A stretch of DNA of 64,000 bases. Origin: Flavobacterium keumense. Lineage in GTDB: Bacteria > Bacteroidota > Bacteroidia > Flavobacteriales > Flavobacteriaceae. The position numbers and the translations under genes were made by a program. The DNA lies in contig NZ_CP092332.1 of assembly GCF_029866485.1 (NCBI RefSeq), positions 2,294,001-2,358,000 of the forward strand, written 5' to 3'. Below the pieces are notes generated by a model, which was not told where the DNA came from, made no database searches, and saw only the letters and a list, made by a program, of their open reading frames with translations. Positions 42,481 through 51,874 of this stretch are shown piece by piece. The stretch's first letter is position 1; each line of letters begins with the position of its first letter.

Positions 42481-43698
42481 ATGAGATTACACCGAAATTT
42501 AGTTTATACAACCATTGACGCTTTAAACGCTATTTTCAACGAAGGAGAATATGCAGACAAGGTAGTAGCACGTTCCTTAAAAAAAGACAAACGTTGGGGA
42601 AGTTCTGATAGAAAATTTGTTGCCGAAACCATCTATGAAATAGTACGTTGGAAACGATTATACTCTGAAATTGCCGAAGTTAAAGAACCTTTTGATAGAG
42701 AAAACTTATGGAGAATCTTTGCCGTTTGGGCAGTTTTGAGAGGGTATCCAATTCCAGATTGGCGTCAATTAGACGGGACTCCAGAAAGAAAAATCAAAGG
42801 TCGTTTTGACGAATTGTCTAAAATAAGAACCTTCAAAGAATCTATTCCTGATTGGATGGACGAATTAGGAGTAAAAGAGTTAGGTGAGAAAGTTTGGTCA
42901 AAAGAAATTGCAGCTCAAAACCAACCTGCTAAAGTAATTCTTCGTGTCAATACGCTAAAAACAACTAAAGAAAAACTCAAAGCCATCTTGATGGATTTGA
43001 ATATCGAAACCGAATATTTGAAAGACCAGCCTGATGCTTTGGTTTTAAAAGAAAGAGCTAATGTTTTTTTAACTGATGCTTTTAAAAAAGGTTTATTTGA
43101 AGTACAAGATGCTAATTCACAATTAGTCGCTGCTTTCTTGGATGTAAAACCTGGAATGCGGGTGGTAGATACTTGTGCTGGTGCAGGAGGTAAAACCTTG
43201 CATATTGCTTCTTTAATGGAAAACAAAGGACAATTGATTGCGATGGATCTATATGAAAGTAAATTAAAGCAATTGAAATTGAGAGCTAAAAGAAATAGTG
43301 CTTTCAACATTGAATACCGCATTATTGACTCGACTAAAGTGATTAAAAAATTGCATGAGAAAGCCGATCGAGTTTTGATTGACGCACCTTGTAGCGGTTT
43401 AGGAGTTCTAAAAAGAAATCCTGACGCTAAATGGAAATTACAACCTGAATTTATTGACAATATCCGTAAAGTTCAAGCCGAAGTATTAGAAAACTATTCT
43501 AAAATTGTAAAACCAGGCGGTAAATTAGTATATGCTACTTGCTCTATTTTGCCTTCGGAAAACCAAGAACAAGTACAACGTTTCCTAACCACCGAAATTG
43601 GAAAACAATTTCAGTTTATTGAAGACCGAAAAATATTGGCTTCAGAATCAGGTTTTGATGGTTTTTATATGGCTTTATTGGAACGTAAAAAGGTATAA
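42481..43698 (+). CDS. RsmB-like RNA m5C methyltransferase
   Basis: A 405-residue RsmB/NOP2/Sun family enzyme. The N-terminal NusB-like region contains RWGSSDRKFVAETIYEIVR. The SAM domain has DTCAGAGGKTLHIASLM, and the two catalytic cysteines lie in DAPCSGLGVLKRNP and YATCSILPSENQ. It methylates cytosine in rRNA (C967-type) if orthologous to RsmB; another rRNA or tRNA target is possible. It is monocistronic and convergent with rho. Confidence 0.9.
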   Translation: MRLHRNLVYTTIDALNAIFNEGEYADKVVARSLKKDKRWGSSDRKFVAETIYEIVRWKRLYSEIAEVKEPFDRENLWRIFAVWAVLRGYPIPDWRQLDGTPERKIKGRFDELSKIRTFKESIPDWMDELGVKELGEKVWSKEIAAQNQPAKVILRVNTLKTTKEKLKAILMDLNIETEYLKDQPDALVLKERANVFLTDAFKKGLFEVQDANSQLVAAFLDVKPGMRVVDTCAGAGGKTLHIASLMENKGQLIAMDLYESKLKQLKLRAKRNSAFNIEYRIIDSTKVIKKLHEKADRVLIDAPCSGLGVLKRNPDAKWKLQPEFIDNIRKVQAEVLENYSKIVKPGGKLVYATCSILPSENQEQVQRFLTTEIGKQFQFIEDRKILASESGFDGFYMALLERKKV

Positions 43699-43717
43699 CC
43701 ATAAAAATATTAAACAT

Positions 43718-43746
43718 AAAAAAAGTCCCAAATTGGGACTTTTTTT
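43718..43746. terminator. Bidirectional terminator between rsmB-like gene and rho
   Basis: AAAAAAAGTCCC (43718-43729) pairs with GGGACTTTTTTT (43735-43746) around a short A+T loop. Confidence 0.88.
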
Positions 43747-43766
43747 TATACAATTAGATTTCAGAA

Positions 43767-45476
43767 TTAATCATTCATTGAAATCAAAAACTCTTCGTTA
43801 TTTCTAGTCTTTTTGAATCGGTCATTAATGAAATCCATTGCTTCCACAGGATTCATATCGGAAAGATATTTACGCATAATCCACATACGTTGTAAGGTTT
43901 GTGCATCTAATAATAAATCGTCTCTACGTGTACTTGAAGAAGTTAAATCAATTGCAGGGAAGATACGTTTGTTTGCAATTTTTCTATCCAATTGCAATTC
44001 CATATTACCAGTTCCTTTGAATTCTTCAAAAATTACCTCATCCATTTTAGAGCCTGTTTCGGTCAAAGCCGTAGCGATGATACTTAACGAACCCCCATTT
44101 TCTACATTACGAGCCGCTCCAAAAAAGCGTTTCGGTTTTTGCAATGCGTTGGCATCAACCCCTCCACTCAACACTTTTCCAGAAGCAGGTTGCACGGTAT
44201 TGTATGCACGAGCTAGACGAGTAATCGAATCCAAAAGAATAACCACGTCATGCCCACATTCTACTAATCGTTTTGATTTTTCTAAAACAATATTTGCAAT
44301 TTTAACGTGTTCTTGTGGTTCTCTATCAAAAGTAGAAGCAATCACTTCTCCACGAACACTACGTTGCATATCGGTCACCTCTTCTGGACGCTCGTCAATC
44401 AAAAGAACAATCAAATAAACTTCAGGATGATTGGCTGCAATCGCATTGGCAATATCTTTTAACAACATTGTTTTACCTGTTTTAGGTTGTGCCACAATCA
44501 TACCGCGTTGTCCTTTTCCTATTGGAGAAAACAAATCAATAATTCGGGTAGAGATGGTACTTTGTTTTTCAGCCAATTTGAATTTTTCTTTTGGAAAAAC
44601 AGGTGTTAAATGCTCAAATGAAACTCGGTCGCGAACAACTTGCGGGTCATGTCCATTAATTTTTAATACGCGAACCAATGGAAAGAATTTTTCTCCTTCT
44701 TTTGGAGGGCGAACCACACCTTTTACAGTATCTCCTGTTTTTAAACCAAACAATCGAATTTGAGAAGTCGATAAATAAATATCATCTGGCGAAGCCAAAT
44801 AATTATAATCAGAAGAACGTAAGAAACCATAACCATCTGGCATCATTTCTAACACTCCTTCACTTTCAATAATTCCGTCAAATTCATAATCAGAGTGACC
44901 AAAATTATTTTTCTTATTCTTTTGGTTGGGATTCTGATTTTGATTGCCGTTTTGATTTGGGTTTTGATTTGGGTTTTGATTTTGTTTATTTAACTGATTC
45001 GGATTTTCTTTTTTAATAACGGGAGTAGTTTCTACCACTTCACTTGCTGAGTTTGTTTCCAAAGGCAATTCAAGCTCACCTTCATTTTGTTTAGATTTTA
45101 CTTTGTCTTTTCTAGCTAGCTTTTGTTCATAAGCCAACTTGTTAAACTTAACAGCTTTAGGACCTTTATTATTCAAAATTTCAGATGAGTTTTCTTCTGA
45201 TTTTGAATTCAAAATAACCGCTGTATCTGCATCACTTTCTGAAGAAGTTACTGAAGCTGTTTCTTTTTTTGCTAAAGTTATTCGTGCTCTTTTGGGTTTT
45301 TCAGTATTCTCTACTTTTGGAGAATTTTCAGCAACTGTAGTTTTGGTTTGATGCTCTAAAATTTGAGCAATCAAATCATCTTTTTTAACACCGTTAATTT
45401 TTATTGTTTTAGCCAATTTAGCTATTTCTTGAAGCTCAGAAAGCTTCATTTCTTTTAATGTAGAAATATCAAACAT
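43767..45476 (-). CDS. rho: Transcription termination factor Rho with disordered insert
   Basis: A 569-residue Rho, about 150 longer than E. coli Rho. The N-terminal Rho_N helices (1-45) are followed by a long low-complexity region (about 50-195). Its Asn/Gln/Pro tract at residues 158-191 is encoded by near-repeated codons at 44904-45005. Then come the RNA-binding cold-shock domain (about 200-275) and the ATPase, with Walker A at 329-336 (AQPKTGKT), [16 protein letters not shown], and the Q/R-loop segment [17 protein letters not shown]. Disordered inserts in Bacteroidota Rho have been linked to condensate formation in Bacteroides thetaiotaomicron. It is transcribed alone. Confidence 0.96.
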   Translation of the reverse strand: MFDISTLKEMKLSELQEIAKLAKTIKINGVKKDDLIAQILEHQTKTTVAENSPKVENTEKPKRARITLAKKETASVTSSESDADTAVILNSKSEENSSEILNNKGPKAVKFNKLAYEQKLARKDKVKSKQNEGELELPLETNSASEVVETTPVIKKENPNQLNKQNQNPNQNPNQNGNQNQNPNQKNKKNNFGHSDYEFDGIIESEGVLEMMPDGYGFLRSSDYNYLASPDDIYLSTSQIRLFGLKTGDTVKGVVRPPKEGEKFFPLVRVLKINGHDPQVVRDRVSFEHLTPVFPKEKFKLAEKQSTISTRIIDLFSPIGKGQRGMIVAQPKTGKTMLLKDIANAIAANHPEVYLIVLLIDERPEEVTDMQRSVRGEVIASTFDREPQEHVKIANIVLEKSKRLVECGHDVVILLDSITRLARAYNTVQPASGKVLSGGVDANALQKPKRFFGAARNVENGGSLSIIATALTETGSKMDEVIFEEFKGTGNMELQLDRKIANKRIFPAIDLTSSSTRRDDLLLDAQTLQRMWIMRKYLSDMNPVEAMDFINDRFKKTRNNEEFLISMND

Positions 45477-45633
45477 GAAATATTCTATTAGATTAATTTA
45501 GTTTTTGGAAATGGAAGTGTGAAAAACAAAAGGTATTTTTTAGAGTTGACCGCAAATGAAGTGCTTACGGATTTGTGATGCAATAATACGAATATTTTTT
45601 AATCGCACAATAGTATTTTTAAAAAAGAAACTA

Positions 45634-45641
45634 TATTTTTG
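45634..45641 (+). promoter_or_regulatory. -7 box TATTTTTG
   Basis: A full match, 17 bases before the DUF4293 gene, in A+T-rich context. No -33 TTG. Confidence 0.4.
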
Positions 45642-45658
45642 TAGAAGAATTAAAAACA

Positions 45659-46072
45659 ATGATACAACGAATTCAAACATTATATTTACTTCTTGTTTTT
45701 GTAATTACAGGAGTGTTACCATTTGTCTTCCCTTTGTGGACAACGGCTGATGGCAAACAATTTCTATTCATACAAAATCAATTGTATGTAATTCTTTTTG
45801 GATTGAGTACTACGCTTACTCTTTTAAGTATCATTTCATATAAAAAGAGACAAAATCAATTTGTAATTGGCAGATTGAATATCATATTAAATTTAATTTT
45901 ATTAGGATTATTTGTTTATCATTCACTAAACTTATCCGGAGAAACTCCTGTAGTTTCTGAGAAGGGTATTGGGATGTTTCTACCTATCTTGGCTATCGTA
46001 TTATTAGGTTTTGCTAATAAGGCCATCAAGAAGGATGAAGATCTTGTAAAATCTGTGGATCGATTGAGATAA
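45659..46072 (+). CDS. DUF4293 family membrane protein
   Basis: A 137-residue protein of the Bacteroidota-specific DUF4293 family. It begins MIQRIQTLYLLLVFVITG and has four hydrophobic spans, with the characteristic ending AIKKDEDLVKSVDRLR. Function is unknown. It is often beside rho in this group, here divergent from it, and it ends at a strong hairpin. Confidence 0.88.
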   Translation: MIQRIQTLYLLLVFVITGVLPFVFPLWTTADGKQFLFIQNQLYVILFGLSTTLTLLSIISYKKRQNQFVIGRLNIILNLILLGLFVYHSLNLSGETPVVSEKGIGMFLPILAIVLLGFANKAIKKDEDLVKSVDRLR

Positions 46073-46101
46073 ACCTATAAACTTAGTTTATTAGTGCGAC
46101 G

Positions 46102-46130
46102 AAAACCCGAATGGTAACCATTCGGGTTTT
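46102..46130 (+). terminator. Terminator after DUF4293 gene
   Basis: A perfect 13-bp stem AAAACCCGAATGG pairs with CCATTCGGGTTTT around the loop TAA. Confidence 0.92.
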
Positions 46131-46179
46131 TCATTTTTATTTGTATCTAAAATTAAGTCTTATTTTTAATCATTTTTCT

Positions 46180-46187
46180 TACATTTG
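46180..46187 (+). promoter_or_regulatory. -7 box TACATTTG for the two-component operon
   Basis: A full match, 24 bases before ATG 46212. It overlaps a TTG at 46185 that would otherwise be a possible start. Confidence 0.5.
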
Positions 46188-46211
46188 AAAAATAATAAGA
46201 GCCCAATCCTT

Positions 46212-46874
46212 ATGAACAACACAATAAAAATATACTTGGCAGATGATCACCAAGTACTTCTCGATGGAATTCAATTTCTCCTAAAAATGATTCCAGACTT
46301 TGAAATCGTTGGATTTTCATTAAACGGAAAAGACCTATACAACAAAATAAGCTTAACACAAGCAGATATTTTAATTTTAGATCTCAATATGCCTGATAAA
46401 GACGGAATTGAAATTATTAAAGAATTCAACGAAAAAAAATGCTCCTGCAAAATAATTGTTCTATCTAGTTATGATGATTTAAAACTAATCAGAGAGGTCA
46501 TGAAATTAGGGGCTAATGGCTATCTCACAAAAAGTTGTGCTGGAGAAAATATTATAGAAGCTATTTATTCCGTTTATAAGGGCGAAGACTATTTCAGTAA
46601 CTCTGTTCGTGAAAAGATATTTTATTCTGTAACCAAAGACAATATTAAAATTAATAAAGAAATATCGCTCAAAAATTTCATCTTAACCGAAAGAGAATTA
46701 GAAATTATTACACTCATTGCATTAGAATTAAGTGGCAAAGAAATTAGTGACAAATTGTTTATTAGTACCAATACGGTAGAAACACATCGAAAAAATATTA
46801 TGAAAAAGATTGGCGTCAAAAATACTATTGGATTAGTTAAATACGCCATCAAAAACAATATAATCAACACTTAA
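46212..46874 (+). CDS. NarL/FixJ-type response regulator
   Basis: A 220-residue response regulator. The receiver has the acidic pair in LADDHQVLLDG and phosphoacceptor Asp57 in LILDLNMP. The C-terminal LuxR-type helix-turn-helix has LTERELEIITLIA and ISTNTVETHRKNIMKKIGVK. It forms a two-component pair with the TPR histidine kinase gene 19 bases downstream. I start at ATG 46212 because of the -7 box at 46180-46187. Targets are unknown. Confidence 0.9.
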   Translation: MNNTIKIYLADDHQVLLDGIQFLLKMIPDFEIVGFSLNGKDLYNKISLTQADILILDLNMPDKDGIEIIKEFNEKKCSCKIIVLSSYDDLKLIREVMKLGANGYLTKSCAGENIIEAIYSVYKGEDYFSNSVREKIFYSVTKDNIKINKEISLKNFILTERELEIITLIALELSGKEISDKLFISTNTVETHRKNIMKKIGVKNTIGLVKYAIKNNIINT

Positions 46875-46893
46875 TATCCTAGACTTACTATTT

Positions 46894-48588
46894 ATGTTCC
46901 CAAAAAACTGGTTTTTCTATTTTTTAATTACAACTATACTCTTAAATAGTGATTATAGCATTGGTCAAGGAAACTTAACAGCCAAGGAACAATTATCAAA
47001 AGAATTAAAGATAGCCATTCGGCTAATGAGAAATGGCAATTACGACAAGTCTTTGATTAAATGTCGTAACATTTTAAAAAAGGCCATCCCCCTACACGAC
47101 AATGATTTAATTGCATCGACCTACAATACTATTGGTGGTAATTTTGATTTATTTTCGGATCCGGAAAAATCTTTTTATTACTATAACAAAGGATTAATTT
47201 ATGCTGAGAAAACAACTAATTTCAAGCTAAAAAATCTGTTTCACAACAATCTTGGAAATATTTATTGTTTTGATAAAAAAGAATACATAAAAGGAATTTA
47301 CCATTATAAAAAATCACTAGAATACAGCAATAAGGCAAGAGATACCTTTGAATTAGTCCTTACTAATCTCAATATTGCGTGGGCTTATTTTGATATTAAT
47401 GAATTTGATCAAGGTTATCCCTACTTAAATTTTGTAAACCAATACCATCAAAAACATGGAAGTGAATTAACTGAAGTTGCTTTAGCCATGCTCAATGCGA
47501 TTTACTTTAGCGACAAAAATCAAAAATCAAAAGCAATAACCTATTATAAAAAAGCAATTGCATTAGGAAATGCTGGAAATGAAAAATTTGATTTAGCTTT
47601 AACTCATCAAGAATACGCTAAATTCTTAACAAAAATCGGACGGTATAAAGAAGCCTATGAACATTTAGTTTTATACAATAGTATTACAGAACAAATCGAT
47701 AACCAAGAAAAACTTCACAAAGTAAAACAAGAAGGTTTCAACCTAGAAATCGAAGAATACAAACGTGAAATTGAACGAATTGAATCAGAATACAACGCAA
47801 AACAAAAACTTTTAATTGCAGAACAATCTATTGCTAAAAAAAAACTAAGCATTCTTATAGTCATTATATTTATTGGAGGAATACTTTTTTATTTTTATGT
47901 CCAAAATTCAAGACTCATTCAGAGAAATAGATTCAACTCGTTACGGAATAAAATCCAGCAAAATATTATTAATGCAAATTTATCTGGGCAAGAAACAGAA
48001 AGAAAAAAAATAGCTTCTTTTTTACATGACAACATTAGTGCTCTTCTCTCCTCAGCAGGATTACATCTTGCTGTTTTAAGCAAAAAACATGTTGACACAG
48101 ATGAAGAAATCAGTAAAACAATACTTTTACTTAAAGAAGCACATGATAAGGTCCGAGATTTGTCTCATGAATTAATTCCTTCCCTTTTAGTTCGTTTTGG
48201 ACTTTTCTATGCTCTAGAAGATTTATGCGAAAAAAATTCTAATTCAAGCATATCTTTTGAATATGAATGTTGTATTACCAAAACAACTCGATATTCTGAA
48301 GAATTTGAACTCAAAATTTATTTTATTATTACTGAACTTATCAACAATATAAACAAACACAGCGGAGCGACTATCGGGAAAATTTTTCTGGAACAAAATG
48401 ATGATTCTATATTAAAAATCCAAATTATTGACAACGGAGTGGGATTCAAAACAGATCCTAAACATTTTCTTGAAGGATTTGGTATTAACCAAATTAAAGC
48501 AAGAGTAAATGCTATGAAAGGAAAATTAATCATTGACTCTAAATTAGGTATGGGTACTATCATCACAATACAAGTCCCCATAGAATAA
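46894..48588 (+). CDS. TPR-containing sensor histidine kinase (HisKA_3 type)
   Basis: A 564-residue kinase. A signal peptide (ending about residue 25) is followed by periplasmic tetratricopeptide repeats (about 35-270). A coiled coil (about 270-315), one transmembrane span (about 318-336), the HisKA_3 helix with phospho-His378 in SFLHDNISALLSS, and a GHKL ATPase domain (NNINKHSGA, DNGVGF, EGFGINQIKARV) complete it. This is the common Bacteroidota NarL-partner design. The signal sensed by the TPR domain is unknown. It is co-transcribed with the response regulator. Confidence 0.9.
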   Translation: MFPKNWFFYFLITTILLNSDYSIGQGNLTAKEQLSKELKIAIRLMRNGNYDKSLIKCRNILKKAIPLHDNDLIASTYNTIGGNFDLFSDPEKSFYYYNKGLIYAEKTTNFKLKNLFHNNLGNIYCFDKKEYIKGIYHYKKSLEYSNKARDTFELVLTNLNIAWAYFDINEFDQGYPYLNFVNQYHQKHGSELTEVALAMLNAIYFSDKNQKSKAITYYKKAIALGNAGNEKFDLALTHQEYAKFLTKIGRYKEAYEHLVLYNSITEQIDNQEKLHKVKQEGFNLEIEEYKREIERIESEYNAKQKLLIAEQSIAKKKLSILIVIIFIGGILFYFYVQNSRLIQRNRFNSLRNKIQQNIINANLSGQETERKKIASFLHDNISALLSSAGLHLAVLSKKHVDTDEEISKTILLLKEAHDKVRDLSHELIPSLLVRFGLFYALEDLCEKNSNSSISFEYECCITKTTRYSEEFELKIYFIITELINNINKHSGATIGKIFLEQNDDSILKIQIIDNGVGFKTDPKHFLEGFGINQIKARVNAMKGKLIIDSKLGMGTIITIQVPIE

Positions 48589-49086
48589 TTATACTCTTTT
48601 TTCTATTTCAATAATTTCTAAATCTTTGATAGCATCTCCTTCAATTACAAATCGTAACATGGTTCGTACCTGATGAAAACCACTTTTACCAGCTGCACCT
48701 GGATTCATGTGTAACAAATTGTGTTTTTTATCAAATTGCACTTTTAAAATGTGGGAGTGTCCACAGATCAATAATTTAGGAGGATTTTGTACCAATTCGG
48801 AGCGAATAGCCGGGTTGTATTTTCCTGGATAACCGCCAATATGAGTAATCCAAACCGAAACTCCTTCACACAAAAACCGGTTGTGTAACGGAAACTCTAA
48901 CCGAGCATGAGCATCATCGATATTACCATAGACTGCTCGTAGCGGTTTGATCTTTTTAATAGCATCGGTTACTGCTAAATCACCAATATCTCCTGCATGC
49001 CAAACCTCATCCGCTTGAGCGACATATTTTAGAATAGTGCCGTCAATATGGCTGTGTGTATCAGAAAGTAAGAGAATTTTTTTCAT
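48589..49086 (-). CDS. YfcE/MJ0936-type metallophosphoesterase
   Basis: A 165-residue calcineurin-like phosphoesterase. Metal-site motifs are LLLSDTHSH, WHAGDIGD, VYGNIDD and CGHSHILK, in the order of the YfcE subgroup (2',3'-cyclic or bis-p-nitrophenyl phosphate hydrolysing enzymes). The natural substrate is unknown. I start at ATG 49086 (MKKILLLSDTH), matching relatives and the -7 box at 49106-49113. Its stop abuts the end of the histidine kinase gene (convergent, no gap). Confidence 0.88.
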   Translation of the reverse strand: MKKILLLSDTHSHIDGTILKYVAQADEVWHAGDIGDLAVTDAIKKIKPLRAVYGNIDDAHARLEFPLHNRFLCEGVSVWITHIGGYPGKYNPAIRSELVQNPPKLLICGHSHILKVQFDKKHNLLHMNPGAAGKSGFHQVRTMLRFVIEGDAIKDLEIIEIEKRV

Positions 49087-49105
49087 GTAACCCAACTAAT
49101 TCGGC

Positions 49106-49113
49106 CAAAGTTA
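49106..49113 (-). promoter_or_regulatory. -7 box TAACTTTG
   Basis: On the minus strand a full TAnnTTTG match, 19 bases before ATG 49086 of the phosphoesterase gene. Confidence 0.45.
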
Positions 49114-49162
49114 CTATTTATAGGGCGATAAAAAAAGCCTTGAAGAACTTCCCTTTTGAGGC

Positions 49163-49192
49163 TTTGCCCAACCTAAAAACTTTGTACCTTTG
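49163..49192 (+). promoter_or_regulatory. Promoter TTTG-N18-TACCTTTG for truA
   Basis: TTTG (49163-49166) and TACCTTTG (49185-49192) are 18 bases apart, a good consensus promoter 26 bases before the truA start. Confidence 0.65.
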
Positions 49193-49218
49193 GGACTTCA
49201 ACTTTGTAACGATTCAAC

Positions 49219-49974
49219 TTGAGATATTTTATACATTTAGCGTATAACGGGACACCCTATCATGGCTGGCAAATACAGCCTAATGCAGCCTCTGTTCAAG
49301 AAACCTTGAACAAAGCATTTTCCGTCTTGTTACAGTCTGAAATCAATTTAATGGGAGCAGGACGCACCGACACGGGGGTCCATGCCAAAGAAATGTATGC
49401 TCATTTTGATTTCGAACCTTCTTTTGATATTCCGAACTTAGTCCATAAACTCAATTCTTTTTTGCCAAAAGACATCGTGATTTACGATATTATTCCCGTT
49501 CACGATGAAGCACATACTCGATTTGATGCCTCCAAAAGAACCTACGAATACCACATTCATCAAGTAAAAAATCCATTTCTAGAGGAATTAAGTTGGTATT
49601 TCCACCAGCCTTTGGATGTTGATTTAATGAACCAAGCAGCACAATTATTATTTAACTATACTGATTTTGAGTGTTTTTCTAAAGTCAATACCGATGTAAA
49701 TACGTTTGATTGTACTATTTTTGAAGCACATTGGACTCGAGGTGTAGCCAATCAAGAAAGCAACCAACTTGTATTTACGATTTCAGCCAATCGTTTCTTG
49801 AGAAACATGGTACGTTCTATCGTGGGAACGCTAGTCAATGTTGGTTTACACAAAATCACATTAGACGATTTTACAAAAATTATAGAAAGTAAAAGCAGGG
49901 AAAAAGCAGGATTCTCGGTTCCGGCACACGGACTGTATTTAACTAAAATAGAATACGATTACATTAGTCAATAG
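49219..49974 (+). CDS. truA: tRNA pseudouridine(38-40) synthase TruA
   Basis: A 251-residue TruA. The catalytic Asp51 is in GRTDTGVHA, and RFLRNMVRSIVGTLV is the second family motif. The start codon is TTG at 49219: the next codon upstream in frame that matters is a stop at 49207-49209, and no ATG precedes the conserved RYFIHLAYNGTPYHGWQ. It has a consensus promoter and is followed after 11 bases by an ABC exporter gene, so the two are co-transcribed. Confidence 0.93.
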   Translation: MRYFIHLAYNGTPYHGWQIQPNAASVQETLNKAFSVLLQSEINLMGAGRTDTGVHAKEMYAHFDFEPSFDIPNLVHKLNSFLPKDIVIYDIIPVHDEAHTRFDASKRTYEYHIHQVKNPFLEELSWYFHQPLDVDLMNQAAQLLFNYTDFECFSKVNTDVNTFDCTIFEAHWTRGVANQESNQLVFTISANRFLRNMVRSIVGTLVNVGLHKITLDDFTKIIESKSREKAGFSVPAHGLYLTKIEYDYISQ

Positions 49975-49985
49975 CTTAAACAAAT

Positions 49986-51740
49986 ATGAAAGCAAAAGCA
50001 TTCGATACTCGATTATTCAAACGAATTTTAAAATACACTAAACCCTATCAATTGCGGTTTAGAGGAGTTATTGTATTTGCTATTTCTCTCTCTGTTTTTG
50101 CAGCTTTACGTCCGTATTTGTTAAAACAGACGGTAGATGAATACATAAAACCCCACGATCATCAAGGATTACTACTATACATCTCGATGATGGGAATTGT
50201 ACTTTTGGCAGAGGTTTTTTCACAATACTATTTTGTGTATTGGGCCAATTGGTTAGGGCAAGATATCGTAAAAGATATTCGAACCAAATTATTCAAGCAT
50301 CTTTTAAGTTTTAGAATGAAGTATTTTGACCATGTGCCTGTGGGACAATTAGTAACTCGTTCTGTATCTGATATCGAAGCGATTGCGCGCATCTTTAGTC
50401 AAGGCCTTTTCATGATTATTTCTGATTTGATGAAAATGGTGGTAGTATTGGTTTTCATGTTTTATATGAACTGGAAATTGACTTGGATTGTAATTGTGGC
50501 AATGCCTATTTTGGTTTTCTTTACCCGAATATTCCAACGCAAAATGCAGGTGGCTTTTGAGGAAGTACGAACCGAAATTGCCAACATGAATTCCTTTGTG
50601 CAAGAACGTGTTACAGGAATGAAAATTGTACAATTATTCAACCGAGAAGATATTGAATTTGACAAGTTCAAAAACATCAACGATAAACACAGAAAAGCGT
50701 GGATTAAAACAATTCTGTACAACTCGATCTTCTTCCCTATTGCCGATATTATTTCGTCTTTAACCTTAGGATTCATTGTCTTATATGGCGGTTTCAAAAT
50801 TTTAAACGGAGATGCTTTTACCACTTTTGGTGATTTATTTTCGTATACCATGTTCATCGGAATGTTGTTCAATCCGTTGCGTCAAATTGCAGATAAATTC
50901 AACGAAATGCAATTGGGAATGATTGCTGCCAATCGTGTTTTTGACATTTTGGACACCCAAGATCAAATTCAAGATACAGGAACGATTGAAGCACCTATTT
51001 TCAAAGGGGATATTGAATTTCAAGATGTGCATTTTGGCTACATTCCAAACGAAGAAGTCATTAAGGGAATTGATTTAGAAGTCAAAGCAGGTCAAACTAT
51101 CGCCATTGTAGGCTCTACAGGAGCTGGAAAATCAACTATTATCAATTTATTGAATCGTTTTTACGAAATCAACAGTGGAACAATTTGCATAGACCACCAT
51201 AACATCGAAAATTATACTTTGGATTCCCTGCGCAAGCAAATTGCAGTAGTTTTACAAGACGTTTTCTTGTTTGCAGATACCATATACAATAACATTACGC
51301 TCAATAATCCGACGATTTCTCGCGAAGAAGTTTTGGCTGCAGCCAAAAAAATTGGCGTACACGATTTCATCATGAGTTTACCTGACAATTATGATTTTGA
51401 TGTGAAAGAGCGAGGTGTAATGCTGTCTTCTGGACAACGTCAACTGATTGCTTTTTTACGTGCTTTCGTAAGCAATCCAAGTATTTTAATTTTGGACGAA
51501 GCCACCTCTTCTATCGACACCTATTCAGAAGAATTGATTCAGCGCGCTACCGAAACGATTACCGAAGGCCGAACTTCTATTGTTATTGCCCACCGATTAG
51601 CCACCATTGTCAATGCCGATAAAATTGTGGTAATGGATAAAGGGTTAATTGTGGAAGAAGGTACGCATCAAGAGCTAATTAATAGAGAAACTGGTTACTA
51701 CAAAAATTTGTACGATTCCCAATTTTCAGTAGCTAATTAA
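49986..51740 (+). CDS. ABC exporter, fused permease and ATPase
   Basis: A 584-residue half-transporter with six spans and a cytoplasmic ATPase. Walker A is GSTGAGKST, the signature is a modified LSSGQRQLIAF, Walker B with catalytic Glu is ILILDEATSS, and the switch His is in VIAHRLAT. It should work as a homodimer of the MsbA/lipid-drug exporter type. The substrate is unknown. It lies 11 bases after truA and has no separate promoter that I can see. Confidence 0.92.
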   Translation: MKAKAFDTRLFKRILKYTKPYQLRFRGVIVFAISLSVFAALRPYLLKQTVDEYIKPHDHQGLLLYISMMGIVLLAEVFSQYYFVYWANWLGQDIVKDIRTKLFKHLLSFRMKYFDHVPVGQLVTRSVSDIEAIARIFSQGLFMIISDLMKMVVVLVFMFYMNWKLTWIVIVAMPILVFFTRIFQRKMQVAFEEVRTEIANMNSFVQERVTGMKIVQLFNREDIEFDKFKNINDKHRKAWIKTILYNSIFFPIADIISSLTLGFIVLYGGFKILNGDAFTTFGDLFSYTMFIGMLFNPLRQIADKFNEMQLGMIAANRVFDILDTQDQIQDTGTIEAPIFKGDIEFQDVHFGYIPNEEVIKGIDLEVKAGQTIAIVGSTGAGKSTIINLLNRFYEINSGTICIDHHNIENYTLDSLRKQIAVVLQDVFLFADTIYNNITLNNPTISREEVLAAAKKIGVHDFIMSLPDNYDFDVKERGVMLSSGQRQLIAFLRAFVSNPSILILDEATSSIDTYSEELIQRATETITEGRTSIVIAHRLATIVNADKIVVMDKGLIVEEGTHQELINRETGYYKNLYDSQFSVAN

Positions 51741-51874
51741 GAGCAAATAGGGTTTACATTCTGTTGCTTTTTTTTAAATTTTGTTAGTTTTTGACTTTCT
51801 GGGTTTGAAAATTTCACAAAACAGAATAAATCCTTAAATTCGCAGCATCAATTAATATAGATAAACTTATACAC

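Noticed and set aside
42915..43460. A 181-codon open frame antisense to the RNA methyltransferase
   Set aside because: It mirrors conserved coding sequence and shows no start context, promoter or family motif.
43813..44418. A 201-codon open frame on the plus strand opposite rho
   Set aside because: It is antisense to the conserved ATPase domain of Rho, has no recognisable domain and arises from codon bias on the other strand.
44904..45005. Near-tandem 12-base repeats resembling a short repeat array
   Set aside because: They encode the Asn/Gln/Pro tract of Rho in frame, with no spacers, so they are not a CRISPR array.
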